A stretch of 64,000 nt of DNA from Streptomyces sp. NBC_00775 (GTDB lineage: Bacteria > Actinomycetota > Actinomycetes > Streptomycetales > Streptomycetaceae), in the NCBI RefSeq assembly GCF_036347135.1, contig NZ_CP108938.1, positions 2,170,001 to 2,234,000 on the forward strand, read 5' to 3'. The position numbers and the translations under genes are program-made. A model generated the notes under the pieces. The model worked only from the letters and a program-made list of their open reading frames with translations, was not told where the DNA came from and did not search any database. The stretch's first letter is position 1, and every line of letters starts with the position of its first letter. This document shows, piece by piece, positions 23,643-32,681 of this stretch.

Positions 23643-26600
23643 CGGACCTTCCTTGTGAATCTCTGGCCTATGCGGACGAAGCCCGGGGTGCCGGTCCCGG
23701 GCGTGGGGATGAAGGAGATGGATCCGGCGAGGACGTTCTTCTGCGACATGGAGCTGAACCCGCCGGCTCCGGAGGCGACGAGGTCGCCCTCGTCGAGGAG
23801 CTGCCAGCCGCCGTCGCGGCGCCGCTCGGAGTAGGCGTACCGGAGCCGCTCGGGTCCCGGCAGGACCTCCAGCCGGTAGCCGTCGGAGGCGTAGACGCCC
23901 ACGCAGTCGTCGAGCTCCATGTCGAAGCCGCGCCCGGTGCGGATGAGGCCCTCGCCGGTGAAGGCGCGCAGCAGGTCCTCGTACAGGCCGAAGGCGGGGT
24001 AGGCGTTGGCGAGGAGCAGGAGGAAGGAGCGCTCTTCGGGGAAGATCTGGATGAAGTTGTGGTGGCCGCTGCCGTTGGAGTTGAAGCCGAAGGCGGTGGG
24101 CCCGAACATCAGCCAGCCCAGTCCCCAGGCGTGCATGAAGTGATGGCCGGGGACGTCGATCTGCGGGGTGCGCATCTGTTCGGCCAGCTCGGCGGAGAGC
24201 AGCCGCTCGCCGCTTTCGGTGACACCGTCGTTCAGGGCGAGCAGGGCGATACGGGCCAGTTCGGGGAGGGTGAGACAGATCGAGAACGATCCGGCGGCGT
24301 CGTCGGCGATGGTCTGCGGCCCGGGTGCGTGCCGTACGTACCGCCCGCTCGCCTCGCTCCACAGATATCCGGTGGATACGGCGCCGTAGTGGGCCTCCGC
24401 CGTTCCGCCCTCCGGGATCTCCTGGATGCCGAGCGGGGTCAGCAGCAGGTCGTTGAGCGCCCGCCGCCAGGGCACGCCGAGGAGCTTCTCGATGAGACCG
24501 GCGACGATCGAGGTGGCGCACGCGGAGTAGGCGAAGACCTCGCCGGGTTCGAAGAGCTGCCCGTACGCGCGGAAGGTCGCGAGGTAGTGGTCGAGGTCCG
24601 GGTGGTCGGTGTCGTGCCAGACCTCGTAGGAGTCGTCGATTCCGCTGGTGTGGGAGAGGAGTTGACGGAGTGTCACGGACACCGTACGGCCGTCACGTCG
24701 TGCGAACGCCTGCGGAAGGTGACCGTCGAGGGGGTCGTCGAGGCCGATCAGTCCCCGGTCGACGAGGCGGAGCGCGACGAAGGCGAGGAGGGCCTTGGTG
24801 ACACAGGTGACGCGCTGCCGGGAGGCCGCGGTGCGGGCGGGGCCGGTCTCCGTGTCGTCCATGCCGTGGTAGGTGAACTCCAGTGCGCCGTCGGCGTATA
24901 CGGCGACCGCGGCGGCGGGGACACCGTGCCCGTGCGCGGATTCGTGCAGGGTCCGGGCGACCGCCTTCAAGCGCGCGGCGGTACCGGCGGCAGCCTGCGG
25001 GGCGGCGGGCGCCCGCTCGCGGGCGCGGCGCAGCAGCGCGGCCTGGGCGGCGAGGGTGCGGTTCTCGTGGATGTCGGCCACGCGGATGGTCGCCCCGCTC
25101 TCGTCGCCCAGGCGGGCGGCGAGCAGGGTGGCGAGCAGCGAGTGGCCGCCGACGGAGAAGAAGTCGAGGTCCGGGGCGAGTCGGGAGAGGCCGAGGAGGT
25201 CGGTCCAGACGCGGGCCACGACGGTCTCGTCCGGGTCGTCGCCCGCGTATCCCGTACCGTCGGCGGTTCCCCAGTCGACCGTCCGTGCGGCCAGCGCCTT
25301 GCGGTCGACCTTGCCGTTGGGCAGCCGGGGCAGCCGGTCCTCGACCACGATCTTCGCGGGCTGCATGTAGTGCGGCAGCTTCCGGCGCAGTTGGGCGCTC
25401 ATCGTGTCGACGGTGACGGGGTCGCCCTCCAGACCGACATGGCAGACGAGGAGGGTGTCGTCCCCGCGGCGCACCGCGAGGGCGGCGACATCGCGCAGGC
25501 CGACCGTCTCCCGTAGCACTGCCTCGATCTCGCCCAGCTCGATCCGGAACCCGCGCACCTTGACCTGGGTGTCCTTGCGGCCCATGAAGCGCAGCTCGCC
25601 GTCCTCGGTCCACTGCGCCAAGTCGCCTGTGCGGTAAAGGGTGTTGACGCCGGGGCGGGCGAGGCGGGCCGGGGCGGGCACGAAGGACGCGGCTGTGCGT
25701 TCCGGGTCGTTGATGTATCCGGTGGACAACCCCGCGCCGCCCAGGTGCAGTTCGCCGATCGCGCCGCGCGGCACCGGGCGGCCGGCGGGATCGAGCAGGT
25801 AGGCGACGGTGTTGGGGAGCGGCACGCCGATGGTGGGCTGGTCGGTGAGTGGTCCGGTGAAGCACTTCCACGTCGAGTACGTGGTGTCCTCCGAGGGCCC
25901 GTACAGGTTGAAGACCCGCCGTGCGGAGGTGCTGCCGAAGGCCGCGTTGACCAGTTCCCTGGCGAGCGGTTCGCCCGCGACGTTGAGGACGGCGGTGGAC
26001 GGCGGCACGGCCGAGCGCTGGAGCAGCACATTGAGGGCGCTGGGCACCGTGTTGACGAGGGAGGGCCGCAGCCCCGGGTCCTCCGTCAGCGCGAGCACGT
26101 TGTCGACGACCACGACGCAGCCGCCCATGGTCAGCGGGCACCACAGCTCGAAGACCGACAGGTCGAAGTTGAGGGAGGTCGCGAACAGCACACGGGAGAT
26201 GTCCTGTTGGTCGTAGGTGTCCCAGGCCCAGGCCAGCAGTGCCACCACGTTGCGATGGCTGATCACGACGCCCTTGGGCAGCCCGGTCGACCCGGAGGTG
26301 TAGATCAGGTGGGTCGCGTTCTCGGGACGCACGACGACGTCCACGGGGTCGGGCCGTTCGCCGCGCGCCTTCTCCCACAACTCGGTCCAGGACAGCGGGG
26401 TGGCGCCGACGGAGTGGAGCCACTCCCCCGCCCCCGCCGGGTCGTCGAGGACCACGGCGGTCATGCCGGCCGTGGCCGCGATGCCGATGAGCCGGTCGGC
26501 CGGGTAGGCCGGGTCCAGCGGCACATACGCGCAGCCCGCCTTGTGCAGGGCCAGCAGCAGACAGACGGTGTGGTGGGTGCGGGCCGTCGAGACGCCGACC

Positions 26601-27409
26601 CGTGCGCCGGGCTCGACGCCGTGGGCGAGCAGGGCCCGGGCGATCCGGTTGGCGGTCGCGTCGAGTTCGCGGTACGTGAGGACGGTGCCCCGCCACTCCA
26701 CGGCGGGCGCGTCGGGGGTGCGGGCGGCCTGGGCCTCGATGTGCGAGTGCAGCGAGGTGTCGCGCGGGAAGGGCCGGGCGGTGGCGGTGGTCTCGTCCAG
26801 GAGGAAGCGGGTCTCCCGCTCGGAGAGGTTCAGCTCGTGGACCGGCGCGTGGGGGCGGCGGGCGCCGTCCAGGAGCAGGGCCTGGTGGTTGGCGGCCATG
26901 CGGGAGACGACCTCGTGGGGGAAGCGGTCGGGGTCGTAGTGGAGGGTGAAGCGGGCGGCGGGGGCGACTTCGAGGAGCAGGTCGAAGTCCCTTGATATGA
27001 CAGGGAGTCGGCCGGATCCCGAACCGCTGAGGTAGCCGACGCGCAGTCCGTTGCCGAGGTCCGCCGTGCCGCGGGGCCGCTGCTGCTGTTCGAGGGAGGC
27101 GGCCAGGTCGGCGAGACAGGTGTCGGCGCCGGCCCGGGAGCGGATGACAGTCACACCTGCCGGGTCGACCACTCGGCCCAGCGCGATGTCGTTCTGCCCG
27201 CTGTAGCGGTGGACGAGGACGGCGAACGCGGCCAGGGACAGCTCGGTGAGGTACGCGCCCGCCTCCAGGGACCAGGAGAACACCGCACGACGGTCACCGG
27301 CGCTGTCGCCGTTTCGGGTGACGGGCATCCGGAGCGCGGGCACGGCACCACCGGCCGGGGGTTCGGGCTTCCGCGCCGCGTGCACCGCGACGGCGAGCGT
27401 GTCATCCAC
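23639..27409 (-). CDS. NRPS-like protein: truncated C domain - A - PCP - beta-lactamase-fold domain with Cys nucleophile
   Basis: The 1256-residue protein starts at GTG 27409 (AAGGGAG upstream). Residues about 20-200 resemble the C-terminal half of a condensation domain without an HHxxxDG motif. The adenylation domain (about 210-710) has YTSGSTGLPKGV, NLYGPSEDTTY, YRTGDLAQW and PNGKVDRKAL. My manual reading of the specificity code is DLFNNALTYK, which I recall for alanine. A carrier domain (about 730-800) has GGHSLL. Residues about 830-1160 form a beta-lactamase/LovD-type fold, but the SxxK motif reads TCVTK: Cys869 (codon 24805-24803) replaces Ser, with Lys872 kept. The usual YxN reads YSA. 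A beta-barrel tail like those after other beta-lactamase-family domains ends the protein. The last domain may release or transfer the carrier-bound acyl group. Confidence 0.9.
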   Translation of the reverse strand: MDDTLAVAVHAARKPEPPAGGAVPALRMPVTRNGDSAGDRRAVFSWSLEAGAYLTELSLAAFAVLVHRYSGQNDIALGRVVDPAGVTVIRSRAGADTCLADLAASLEQQQRPRGTADLGNGLRVGYLSGSGSGRLPVISRDFDLLLEVAPAARFTLHYDPDRFPHEVVSRMAANHQALLLDGARRPHAPVHELNLSERETRFLLDETTATARPFPRDTSLHSHIEAQAARTPDAPAVEWRGTVLTYRELDATANRIARALLAHGVEPGARVGVSTARTHHTVCLLLALHKAGCAYVPLDPAYPADRLIGIAATAGMTAVVLDDPAGAGEWLHSVGATPLSWTELWEKARGERPDPVDVVVRPENATHLIYTSGSTGLPKGVVISHRNVVALLAWAWDTYDQQDISRVLFATSLNFDLSVFELWCPLTMGGCVVVVDNVLALTEDPGLRPSLVNTVPSALNVLLQRSAVPPSTAVLNVAGEPLARELVNAAFGSTSARRVFNLYGPSEDTTYSTWKCFTGPLTDQPTIGVPLPNTVAYLLDPAGRPVPRGAIGELHLGGAGLSTGYINDPERTAASFVPAPARLARPGVNTLYRTGDLAQWTEDGELRFMGRKDTQVKVRGFRIELGEIEAVLRETVGLRDVAALAVRRGDDTLLVCHVGLEGDPVTVDTMSAQLRRKLPHYMQPAKIVVEDRLPRLPNGKVDRKALAARTVDWGTADGTGYAGDDPDETVVARVWTDLLGLSRLAPDLDFFSVGGHSLLATLLAARLGDESGATIRVADIHENRTLAAQAALLRRARERAPAAPQAAAGTAARLKAVARTLHESAHGHGVPAAAVAVYADGALEFTYHGMDDTETGPARTAASRQRVTCVTKALLAFVALRLVDRGLIGLDDPLDGHLPQAFARRDGRTVSVTLRQLLSHTSGIDDSYEVWHDTDHPDLDHYLATFRAYGQLFEPGEVFAYSACATSIVAGLIEKLLGVPWRRALNDLLLTPLGIQEIPEGGTAEAHYGAVSTGYLWSEASGRYVRHAPGPQTIADDAAGSFSICLTLPELARIALLALNDGVTESGERLLSAELAEQMRTPQIDVPGHHFMHAWGLGWLMFGPTAFGFNSNGSGHHNFIQIFPEERSFLLLLANAYPAFGLYEDLLRAFTGEGLIRTGRGFDMELDDCVGVYASDGYRLEVLPGPERLRYAYSERRRDGGWQLLDEGDLVASGAGGFSSMSQKNVLAGSISFIPTPGTGTPGFVRIGQRFTRKVR

Positions 27410-27529
27410 GGGCTTGACTCCCTTGTTCCGTACGGGACTTGTGTTGCGCGGGAGGCGTCCAGGCGGGGCGGCCGAGCGCGGTGCGCGCACCCGGGGCCGG
27501 CGGCATGGGCGTACCGGAGAAGCGGTCGC

Positions 27530-28753
27530 TCACACCGTCGCCGGGACCGCCCTCGCCTTGTCGCGCCGTCGGGCCAGCGCCACCACGGACGGCATCGCGG
27601 AGCCGAGCGCGGCGAACCCGGCGGCCATCACCAGCCACCCGGCCGTGCCGTGCTCGATCGCCAGCCAGGTCAGGAGGGCGGGCGCGAGCATCTTGCCGAT
27701 GTCGGCGCCCATGGCGTACGTGCCCTGGTACTGGCCCTGGACGCCTTCCGGGGCGAGCCCGAAGGAGATGCCCCAGCTGCCGGCGGACTGTCTGACCTCG
27801 CCGAGGACATGGGCGAGCGCGCCGAGGACGAGCAGGGCCGAGGCGAGCGGTGCCGGGGCGCCCTCGCTGAGGGCGAAGACCAGGCAGGCGGCGCCCAGGC
27901 ACCAGGATCCGGTGCGGGAGGCGCGTGCCGCGCTCGCGGGTTCGTCCGTGTCACGGGCGGCCCTGACCTGGAGCAGCACCACAGACACGGTGTTGGTGAG
28001 CAGGATGACGGCGATCATCCAGCGCGGGGCGTGCGTGTGGTGCAGGACCCAGAGCGGGAGGACGACGTCCAGGAGGAGGTTGTGCATGGACAGCAGTCCG
28101 TCGAGGACGACGAAGGCGAGGAAGGGGCGGTCGCGCAGCACCACGAGCGCGGGGCCCGGCCGGGCGGGCTGCGGGGGTACCGGCGGAAGCAGCAGGGTGA
28201 GCAGTCCGGTGGTCAGATAGGTGAGCGCGTTGAAGACGACGGCCGCCCGGTACGCCGCCGGGGTCCCCACGGCGAGCAGGGCGCCCGCGATTCCCGCGCC
28301 GACCGACACGCTGACGTTGCTCGCGGCGCGCAGATGGGCGCGGACTCTCACGCGCTCGGCGGCCGGGACCAGGCCGGCGATCATGGCCATCCGGGCGCTG
28401 CGGCTGGCGCTGTAGGCCACCGCCTGCACGGACATGACGGCCACGTACGCGCCGAATCCGTCGACGACGAGGAGCGCGGCGGTCAGCGGCCCGAGCGCCA
28501 CGAAGGACCAGATCTGTACGGCTCGGGGGCCGACGCGGTCAGCGAGGTGTCCGGTGGGGGTGCTCAGCGCCAGGGCCACCGCGGCGGCCGCCCCGGCGCC
28601 GAGCCCGAACTGACCGGGCGACAGCCCGAGTACGGCCGTCGCGTAGACGGCGTTGAGCGCCATCCACAGGCCCTGGCCCAGGGTGTGCACCAGGGTGATT
28701 CCGGTGAGGGTGCGGGCGGGGCCGCGCGGCGGGAGGACTCGGCTCAGCACCAC
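27530..28753 (-). CDS. MFS transporter
   Basis: The protein is about 407 residues with 10-12 hydrophobic helices and an MFS loop-like HLADRVGPRAV after the second helix. The start is uncertain: GTG 28753 has GAGG at suitable spacing, while GTG 28780 and 28807 in the same frame have weaker sites. It is first in the operon that leads into the NRPS-like gene (120 bases downstream) and lies about 134 bases after the predicted promoter. Export of the locus product, with self-resistance, is the likely role. Confidence 0.88.
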   Translation of the reverse strand: MVLSRVLPPRGPARTLTGITLVHTLGQGLWMALNAVYATAVLGLSPGQFGLGAGAAAAVALALSTPTGHLADRVGPRAVQIWSFVALGPLTAALLVVDGFGAYVAVMSVQAVAYSASRSARMAMIAGLVPAAERVRVRAHLRAASNVSVSVGAGIAGALLAVGTPAAYRAAVVFNALTYLTTGLLTLLLPPVPPQPARPGPALVVLRDRPFLAFVVLDGLLSMHNLLLDVVLPLWVLHHTHAPRWMIAVILLTNTVSVVLLQVRAARDTDEPASAARASRTGSWCLGAACLVFALSEGAPAPLASALLVLGALAHVLGEVRQSAGSWGISFGLAPEGVQGQYQGTYAMGADIGKMLAPALLTWLAIEHGTAGWLVMAAGFAALGSAMPSVVALARRRDKARAVPATV

Positions 28754-28893
28754 CGCACCGCCTCGCGCGTTCCGCTCCACGTCAGGGTCTCTGACATCGC
28801 ACCGCACCTCTCGTTCAGCGCCATTGCCAACGATGGGTTGCGGAACTCGGCCCCCGGGGTCTCCGAGAGGGGCCGGAATTCCGTACGCATTGA

Positions 28894-28922
28894 ATTCTAC
28901 ACACGTTGACTTCGGCGGCAAA
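28894..28922 (-). promoter_or_regulatory. Promoter P1 of the MFS/NRPS-like operon
   Basis: On the minus strand TTTGCC (28922-28917) and TAGAAT (28899-28894) are separated by 17 bases; the -10 matches the Streptomyces consensus and has an upstream TGTG. The -10, the adjacent half of the spacer and downstream bases are nearly identical to the promoter of the halogenase operon at 32532-32560. The conserved spacer (AAGTCA..TGTG) suggests a common regulator. Confidence 0.75.
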
Positions 28923-28953
28923 CCCGTGCGTCACAGAGATTCCTGACGTGCCG

Positions 28954-30684
28954 TCAGAACAGTTTGGTGCCCCTGAGCCTCGCCTTGACCGCCTCGCGCC
29001 CGTTGCCCAGGACCAGCCGGCGCACGACGGGGTCCGCCTCCGTGGCGGCCCAACGGAGCATCTTCAGGAGGGTCTTGGGGCTGGGATTGATGAAGCGCAC
29101 CTCGCGCTCGGCGTATCCGAAGTGCTTGGGCACGAAGTCGGCCGCCAGCAGCCTTTCGTACAGCAGGTCCGCCGCATCCGGGGCGCTCACGGCACCGGCC
29201 TCAACGGCCTCGCACTGCTTGACCATCGTCTCGTACAGCTCGGCGAAGCCGTCGTGGTCGGGCCAGTACAGGCCGGGGTACGGGACGTCCTCCAGGTCCA
29301 CGAAGTGGCGGTCGCGGCCGTCCTTGCGGAACTTGGTGAGCGCGGTCTGCATCCGGTACACGCCCGCGTTGGCGCCCCAGGCCCAGATCCTGAAGACCGC
29401 GCTCCACAGGTCGTAGTCGCACCAGGAGATGAAGGCCGAGTTGACCAGCGAGTCGTTGTAGTCGAACAGCGACTGCTGGAGCCGGTCCACCGGCGCGAAC
29501 CGTTCACCGGAGAAGTCGTCGTCCTTGACCGCGCTCAGCAGCCGCCAGGCCAGCACGTTCAGGGCCTCGGTCGTGTTGGACAGGCCGCGCGAGAAGAGCG
29601 GGTCGAGGAAGCCGGCCGCGTGCGAGAGCAGGAACCAGCGGTCGCCCGCGGTCTGCTTGGAGGAGTACTGGAGGCGTCCGGTCGAGGTCCACTCCCGTAC
29701 CGCCTTCATGCCCTCGAACTGCCGGACGATGTCCGGGAAGGGCGCGGCGAGCCGGTGGAAGTCCTCCTCCGGGCCCACCCCTTCCGGCTTGGGGAAGCGG
29801 CGCGGGTCGACCGTCATGCCGACGCTGCACAGCGGGTTCTTGGACCACTTGTTGTTGTTGAAGCCGATCACCCAGGCCCAGCCCCGGTCGAACATGTGGT
29901 GGACGGTGCCCTCGTACCAGGGCACGGGCGGCCGCTGGCTGTCCGGGAGGTGGTCGAAGAGCCGGTCGGTCGGGGTCAGGTCGACGACGTGGTTCCAGAT
30001 CGAGCGGGAGTGGTGCTTGAAGCGGCAGGGGTCCTCCCGCAGACCGAACTTGTCCGCGACCGGGGAACGGAATCCGCTCGCGTCGACCAGATAGCGGGCC
30101 CGGTACTCGCCGTCCTTCCCGGCCAGGGTGACACCCGAGCCGTCGAAGTCGATGTCGGTGACGAAGAAGTTCTGCCGGGCCTTGCAGCCGTACTTGACCG
30201 CCACCTGGAAGAGGTACGAGTCGGTGTCCTGGCGGAACAAGTGGGCTGCCTCGTGCAGCAGTTGGGGCGGGGTGTTGAACTCGTTGACCTCGCGGGGGTT
30301 CTGCGGGGCACCCTCGTGGTGGAGCAGGAACCCGAAGTGCCGTTTGACGCCGAAGCGCGGCCCGATCGTCCGGGTGGTGTCGGTGAACGAGGCGAGCGCG
30401 GCGATCTCCGGCACGTCGTAGCGCTCCGCGAGGGTACGCAGCGACACCAGGGTGAACGGGATCGTCGACTCGCCGATCGCGAACCGCGGATGCGAACCGG
30501 CGTCCAGCAGCAGGACTTTGGCCCCGTTCCGCGCCAGGATCGCCCCGAGCAGGGATCCGGCGACGCCCGATCCGAGGATCGCGACGTCGTAGGTCTGCTT
30601 CTCCAGCTCGGTCGCGCTCTCCGGTTCGGTCCTCTTCTCCCATGCGGTCTTCTTCTGCGGCTCAGAGTTGCCCGTTGGTTTCAC
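28954..30684 (-). CDS. Flavin-dependent halogenase-like oxidoreductase 1
   Basis: The 576-residue protein starts at GTG 30684 with AAGGAG. It has the FAD-binding GSGVAGS (Gly38-Gly43), GESTIPFT, a Lys in GVKRHFGF (Lys114) at about the distance where halogenases hold their catalytic Lys, and the second flavin motif FLDPLFSRGL. The diagnostic WxWxIP motif reads WAWVIG (Trp269-Gly274), so the Pro is missing. Many WxWxIP variants remain FAD monooxygenases or halogenases, so activity is open. It follows halogenase 2 by 132 bases in the same operon. An aromatic, pyrrole or carrier-bound substrate is possible. No flavin reductase gene is present nearby. Confidence 0.8.
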   Translation of the reverse strand: MKPTGNSEPQKKTAWEKRTEPESATELEKQTYDVAILGSGVAGSLLGAILARNGAKVLLLDAGSHPRFAIGESTIPFTLVSLRTLAERYDVPEIAALASFTDTTRTIGPRFGVKRHFGFLLHHEGAPQNPREVNEFNTPPQLLHEAAHLFRQDTDSYLFQVAVKYGCKARQNFFVTDIDFDGSGVTLAGKDGEYRARYLVDASGFRSPVADKFGLREDPCRFKHHSRSIWNHVVDLTPTDRLFDHLPDSQRPPVPWYEGTVHHMFDRGWAWVIGFNNNKWSKNPLCSVGMTVDPRRFPKPEGVGPEEDFHRLAAPFPDIVRQFEGMKAVREWTSTGRLQYSSKQTAGDRWFLLSHAAGFLDPLFSRGLSNTTEALNVLAWRLLSAVKDDDFSGERFAPVDRLQQSLFDYNDSLVNSAFISWCDYDLWSAVFRIWAWGANAGVYRMQTALTKFRKDGRDRHFVDLEDVPYPGLYWPDHDGFAELYETMVKQCEAVEAGAVSAPDAADLLYERLLAADFVPKHFGYAEREVRFINPSPKTLLKMLRWAATEADPVVRRLVLGNGREAVKARLRGTKLF

Positions 30685-30816
30685 GTGCTCTCTCCTTGTC
30701 GTCGGTCGGACAGGACTGTGGCCGGCGCACGGCAGCCGTAGGTGCCGTGCGACCGTGCGACCGGCACGGGGAGACCGCGCGGCCGGGCCCTCGTCCGCCG
30801 GACGGACCCGGCCGCG

Positions 30817-32496
30817 TCAGTGAGGGCGGCGCGCGCCGCGCAGACGTTCCCTGATCAGCCCGCCCATGGCCCCCTTCAGCAGGGCGCCGACCTCGTCGGG
30901 AGCGTCGGCGCGAACCCACCTGGCGGCCCGCACGATGCGCGCGGGAGTGTTGTGGAAGAACCGGTCGGCCGGGTCCCCCAGGCCGAGGGACGGCGGAAGG
31001 TAATCCGCCTGCCGGATGGCGTCGAAGATGCGCTCGGCCGCCGACCGTGACGTGCGCGCGCCGGCCTCCACCTCCTCGCACAGGGTCCGGGTCAGCGGCC
31101 CGAGGCCGTTGTAGTGCGCGCTCCCGGGGAGCGGCGATCCGGGGTGCCGGGTGTCCTCCAGATCCCGGAAGACGGAGTCGTCGCCGCTCCGGCCGTACGC
31201 GGCACAGGCGTTCTCCACGGCGAGCGCGCCGAGCACGGTGCTCACCGTCCAGGTCCGTACGACGGCGTTGAACAGCTCGAAGTCGCGGAAGGACACGAAG
31301 GACGCGTACGCCAGATCGTCGTGCGCGTCGAAAAGGGCCTGCTGGAGGTCCTCGACGTACTGGAAACGCTCGGTGGACCAGTCGCCGTCGCGCGCCGCGT
31401 CGATCAGGCGTCGGCCGAGCGCGTTGACGACCTCAAGGCTGTGGGCGAGACCGCGCGAGTAGAGCGGATCGACGAAACCGGCGGCGTGGGCGACCAGGCA
31501 GAACCGGTCGCCCACGACGCGCTGCGAGGAGTACTGCAGCCGCCCGGTCGAGGTCCAGGGCCGGGACGGCACGGCGTGCGTGAACTGCCCTGCCACATCG
31601 GGGAATCGGCGGAGGAACGCATCGAACTCCTCCTGCGGCGACAGTCCGGAGACGGGGTGCCTGCGCGGGTCCAGGGTGAGGCCGACACTGCACCGGCTGT
31701 TGGCGGAGCGTGGCTGGTTGTCAAAGGGGATGACCCACAGCCAGCCGCCGTCGAAGACATGGTGCAGGGTGCCCTGATGCCAGGGGCTGGGCTGGTCGTG
31801 CAGCCGCCCGGCCGGTGTCTCGTCGTACGGGGTCACGCCCGTCATGTGGGTGAAGAGCGTGCGGGAGTGGTGCCGGGCCCGGCTCGGCTCCTCCCGCAGC
31901 CCCAACCCCCCTGTCGGCGAGGCCCGATGACCGCCCGCGTCGACCACGTACCGCGCGGCGAACTCGTCACCGCTCCCGGTGCGCAGGCTCACTCCGACGT
32001 CCGGGTCGACATCCACCCCGTCCACCCGGGAGCCCGTGCACACGTCGGCCCCGTACTGCCGTGCGACGCCCAGCAAATAGGCGTCGACGTCCTGCCGAAA
32101 GAGGTGGGGCACGGGCGGTACGACCGAGGGGTTGACGACCTGGTAGATCTCCCCCGGGTGCTGGCGCAGCCGCTCGCGATGGTGGACGAACCCCATGTTC
32201 CGCATCACTCCGCAGTTGGCCGACACCTTGCCCTGAACCGCCTTGAGACGGGTGAGGTGTTCGACCTCGGGCACGCGGTAACGCCGGGCGACCACGCGGG
32301 CGAGTGCCGCGGTGTACGGAACCATCGACTCGCCCACCGAGAAGCGCGGTCCCGCCTCCTCCTCGACGAGAAGCGTCCGCACCCCGTTCCGTGCGAGCAC
32401 CGCCGCGAGCAGCGAACCCGCGAACCCGCCACCGATCACGGCCACGTCGTACACCGTGCGCGAACTGTCCTTGCCGGTCACGTCCACGTGCCTCAC
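30817..32496 (-). CDS. Flavin-dependent halogenase-like oxidoreductase 2
   Basis: The 559-residue protein is a clear paralogue of the next gene. It has FAD-binding GGGFAGS, GESMVPYT, a canonical WxWxIP motif WLWVIP (Trp252-Pro257) and FVDPLYSRGL. At the position where halogenase 1 has Lys114, this one has Met98 (GVMRNMGF), so the probable catalytic Lys is absent. GTGs at 32496, 32487 and 32481 are all possible starts; GAGG spacing favours 32481. It is the first gene after promoter P2. The pair may act as a complex or have divided roles. Confidence 0.8.
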   Translation of the reverse strand: MRHVDVTGKDSSRTVYDVAVIGGGFAGSLLAAVLARNGVRTLLVEEEAGPRFSVGESMVPYTAALARVVARRYRVPEVEHLTRLKAVQGKVSANCGVMRNMGFVHHRERLRQHPGEIYQVVNPSVVPPVPHLFRQDVDAYLLGVARQYGADVCTGSRVDGVDVDPDVGVSLRTGSGDEFAARYVVDAGGHRASPTGGLGLREEPSRARHHSRTLFTHMTGVTPYDETPAGRLHDQPSPWHQGTLHHVFDGGWLWVIPFDNQPRSANSRCSVGLTLDPRRHPVSGLSPQEEFDAFLRRFPDVAGQFTHAVPSRPWTSTGRLQYSSQRVVGDRFCLVAHAAGFVDPLYSRGLAHSLEVVNALGRRLIDAARDGDWSTERFQYVEDLQQALFDAHDDLAYASFVSFRDFELFNAVVRTWTVSTVLGALAVENACAAYGRSGDDSVFRDLEDTRHPGSPLPGSAHYNGLGPLTRTLCEEVEAGARTSRSAAERIFDAIRQADYLPPSLGLGDPADRFFHNTPARIVRAARWVRADAPDEVGALLKGAMGGLIRERLRGARRPH

Positions 32497-32531
32497 CGCC
32501 GCCCGGTGGCCGATAATTCTTGACGCGTTGA

Positions 32532-32560
32532 ATTCTACACATGGTGACTTAGTCGGTAAA
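32532..32560 (-). promoter_or_regulatory. Promoter P2 of the halogenase operon
   Basis: TTTACC (32560-32555) and TAGAAT (32537-32532) lie 17 bases apart on the minus strand. About 22 of the 26 bases from the spacer through the start region match promoter P1. Transcription would begin about 30 bases before the halogenase 2 start. Confidence 0.75.
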
Positions 32561-32656
32561 GGCCGCCGCCGGCACGCCCATTCGGAGTGGAGGTTGGCGC
32601 GCCACCGAAAGCCTGACCAGGCATTTCGCGCAGCGCTCTCTACTATGCACGCGGTG

Positions 32657-32673
32657 TATACACGACGTGTATA
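32657..32673. promoter_or_regulatory. 17-bp perfect palindrome over the deacetylase promoter
   Basis: TATACACG-A-CGTGTATA is a perfect 8+1+8 palindrome ending nine bases before the deacetylase ATG. It overlaps a TATAGT -10 (32670-32675) preceded by TG bases. A bound repressor would block initiation directly. No cognate regulator is adjacent. Confidence 0.7.
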
Positions 32674-32681
32674 GTCTCGGC

